64,000 nucleotides of DNA. It comes from Fictibacillus phosphorivorans (GTDB taxonomy: Bacteria > Bacillota > Bacilli > Bacillales > Fictibacillaceae). The position numbers and the translations under genes are program-made. The notes under the pieces are model-generated. The model saw nothing but the letters and a program-made list of their open reading frames with translations, searched no databases and was not told the origin of the DNA. Each line of letters opens with the position of its first letter. Positions within the stretch are counted from its first letter, which is position 1. Positions 62,408 to 64,000 of this stretch are shown piece by piece. The stretch lies in NCBI RefSeq assembly GCF_001619875.1, contig NZ_LRFC01000038.1, positions 62,001 to 126,000 of the forward strand, given 5' to 3'.

Positions 62408-64000
62408 TTACATCCCCAAACGATCTTGAATATCAGATTTTAAAACGTCCGCTTTTGGTCCGTAAATCGCTTGAACACCTTTATCTTTGATGATCAGCCC
62501 AAGTGCGCCGTTTTCTTTCCATTCTTTCTCCGTTGCAACACATGTTGTGTCTTTAACCGTTACACGAAGACGAGTCATACAAGCATCAACGTCTTCAATG
62601 TTGTCAGCTCCGCCTAAAAGGCCGATGATCGCTGAAGCTTGAGAGTTGTCAGAACCTGTTGCAGCTTCATTTTTAGCTGGTGCTGCATCGTTTTCAGTTG
62701 TTTCAATATAGTTTCCTGCACGACCTGGAGTAGGCAGGTTGAACTTTTTGATCAATACATAGAAAATCGAGAAGTTTAATCCAAAGAATACGATACATGT
62801 TAATGCAAAGTTGATTAAGTCACGTGTTAATCCTGCTTTTACAAGCAATGGTGTACGTGTAAGAAGCTCGATAAAACCGAATGCGTGAACACGTACATGG
62901 ATAAGATCCGCTACCGCGAACGCAAGACCAGTCGTGATTGCGTACACGACATAAAGAAGTGGTGCAGCAAACATGAACATGAATTCGATCGGCTCTGTAA
63001 CACCTGTTAAAAATACAGCTAGTGCTGCAGATATGAACATGGACTTATACTTTTTACGCTTGTCTTTATCAACGTTCATGTACATAGCAAGCGCAATTGC
63101 TACAAGTGATGCGGTTGAAAGGACAACTTGACCCATTTTAAAACGAGCAGGTACAACATCGTTTAAAAGTGCTTGATACGCTTTTGTATCTCCAGCAGCT
63201 AAGAAATTGTTAAGGTCGTTGATCCAAGCTAACCATAGTGGATCTTGTCCAGCTACAGAAGAACCTGCTCCTGAACCCGTCATGATTTGATAGGTTCCTC
63301 CAAGCTCCGTATAGTTGATCGGCACCGTTAACATGTGGTGAAGACCGAATGGCAATAATAGACGCTCTAACGTACCGAACACAAATGGTGCGATAACTGG
63401 AGCTGTATTACGAGATGTTGCGATCCATTTACCAAAGTCATTTAACAGTCCTTGAATAAACGGCCAAACCAATGCAAGAACGAGTGCTGTTACAACCGAC
63501 CATAAGATAACTGCGAATGGTACAAAACGTTTTCCGTTAAAGAATGCTAGTGCATTTGGAAGCTTATTGTAGTTGTAATATTTGTTGAATAGTATCGCAC
63601 CTAGGAAACCGGAAATGATACCGACGAAAACACCCATGTTAAGAGCAGGTGCTCCAAGAATTGATGTGAAATAGTCACCAACAACTAATTCAGAGCCAAA
63701 TAGAGATTTAACTTTCGCTCCTTCTTCAAGCATCATAGCGCTGTTAACACCAAAAATGGCTCCAGTGATACGGTTGATCAGGATAAATGCAATGACTGCT
63801 GCAAAAGCACCGCCGGCACGTTCTTTAGCCCAAGATCCTCCGATCGCTACTGCGAATAAAATGTGCAGATTTGTAATGATTGCCCACCCGATGTCTTCCA
63901 TTACACGGGCAATCGTTTGCACTAATGCCATGTCGCCACCAAACATAGCGATAACCTTACCTAGTGATATCATCAAACCAGCAGCTGGCATAACTGCTAC
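62408..64000 (-). CDS. PTS transporter IICB subunit, glucose/alpha-glucoside family (5' end outside window)
   Basis: The reading frame stays open to the right edge (VAV before the first Met), so the extreme N-terminus is missing. The IIC domain has about ten helices with the GFHHML-like substrate loop (FGLHHMLTVPINYTELGG) and EPIEFMFMF motif. The IIB domain at the C-terminus has the phospho-acceptor Cys in NIEDVDACMTRLRVTV. No IIA domain is attached; this must be supplied in trans. It imports and phosphorylates a glucose-containing sugar; the MalL neighbour points to an alpha-glucoside such as maltose or isomaltose. Confidence 0.9.
   Translation of the reverse strand, partial: VAVMPAAGLMISLGKVIAMFGGDMALVQTIARVMEDIGWAIITNLHILFAVAIGGSWAKERAGGAFAAVIAFILINRITGAIFGVNSAMMLEEGAKVKSLFGSELVVGDYFTSILGAPALNMGVFVGIISGFLGAILFNKYYNYNKLPNALAFFNGKRFVPFAVILWSVVTALVLALVWPFIQGLLNDFGKWIATSRNTAPVIAPFVFGTLERLLLPFGLHHMLTVPINYTELGGTYQIMTGSGAGSSVAGQDPLWLAWINDLNNFLAAGDTKAYQALLNDVVPARFKMGQVVLSTASLVAIALAMYMNVDKDKRKKYKSMFISAALAVFLTGVTEPIEFMFMFAAPLLYVVYAITTGLAFAVADLIHVRVHAFGFIELLTRTPLLVKAGLTRDLINFALTCIVFFGLNFSIFYVLIKKFNLPTPGRAGNYIETTENDAAPAKNEAATGSDNSQASAIIGLLGGADNIEDVDACMTRLRVTVKDTTCVATEKEWKENGALGLIIKDKGVQAIYGPKADVLKSDIQDRLGM

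Overview
The window looks like chromosome of a low-GC, endospore-forming-type Firmicute of the family Bacillaceae. The indications are strong AGGAGG ribosome binding sites, frequent TTG starts, two S-box (SAM) riboswitches, a SigB-type promoter, a liaIH-FSR envelope-stress locus, a BceRSAB-type two-component/ABC module, a YwbE homologue and Spo0J/parS-like sites. The genus cannot be fixed from sequence alone; Bacillus or Fictibacillus would fit. No rRNA, tRNA, transposase, prophage or CRISPR locus was seen.

Layout. 1-3.4 kb: the end of a CycA-type amino acid permease, then a MocR regulator divergent from an EamA exporter. 3.5-10.3 kb: KatG, two exported proteins, a cupin/HD-GYP protein and a stand-alone MurE paralogue behind a SigB-like promoter. 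10.5-13.7 kb: LysR regulator, GntP permease and 3-hydroxybutyrate dehydrogenase. 13.7-18.2 kb: BceRSAB-like peptide-antibiotic sensing and export module. 18.3-20.9 kb: VOC protein, AraC regulator and DUF817 membrane protein. 21-25.2 kb: a sulfur-scavenging region in which an acyl-CoA-dehydrogenase-like oxidoreductase and a flavin monooxygenase plus MetQ are divergent, each behind its own SAM riboswitch. 25.3-29.7 kb: zinc-ribbon miniprotein, acetyltransferase, POT peptide transporter and RlmN. 30-33 kb: a MutS2-like ATPase lacking Smr plus an acetyltransferase, behind a promoter, short upstream ORFs and two terminators. 33-36.8 kb: a beta-helix protein and a plasmid-type ParM/ParR/iteron segregation locus. 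37-45.6 kb: KatE and housekeeping genes. 45.9-49.5 kb: liaIHFSR. 49.5-59.6 kb: adenine deaminase, dipeptidase, ProC, DEAD-box helicase, desaturase and NERD protein. 59.6-64 kb: an alpha-glucoside operon (PTS IICB, phosphatase-fold protein, MalL).

The most unusual feature is not a gene. Seven intergenic arrays (A-G) consist of 4-6 short cores (8-12 nt) separated by non-repeated sequence. The repeat step is 21 nt in 29 of the 30 intervals measured. Cores differ between arrays, but B, C and G share one family. I do not know a name for these arrays. The second candidate for something new is the attenuator-controlled MutS2-like/GNAT operon at 30.1-33.0 kb, which has the layout of an antibiotic-inducible ribosome-protection operon. 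A dispersed ~130-bp palindromic element (three full copies and one remnant) and a perfect 21-bp inverted repeat add to the repeat content.

Start codons were moved from the longest ORF wherever a good Shine-Dalgarno sequence pointed to an internal ATG or TTG. All functional names come from motifs recognised by eye; no database search was run.
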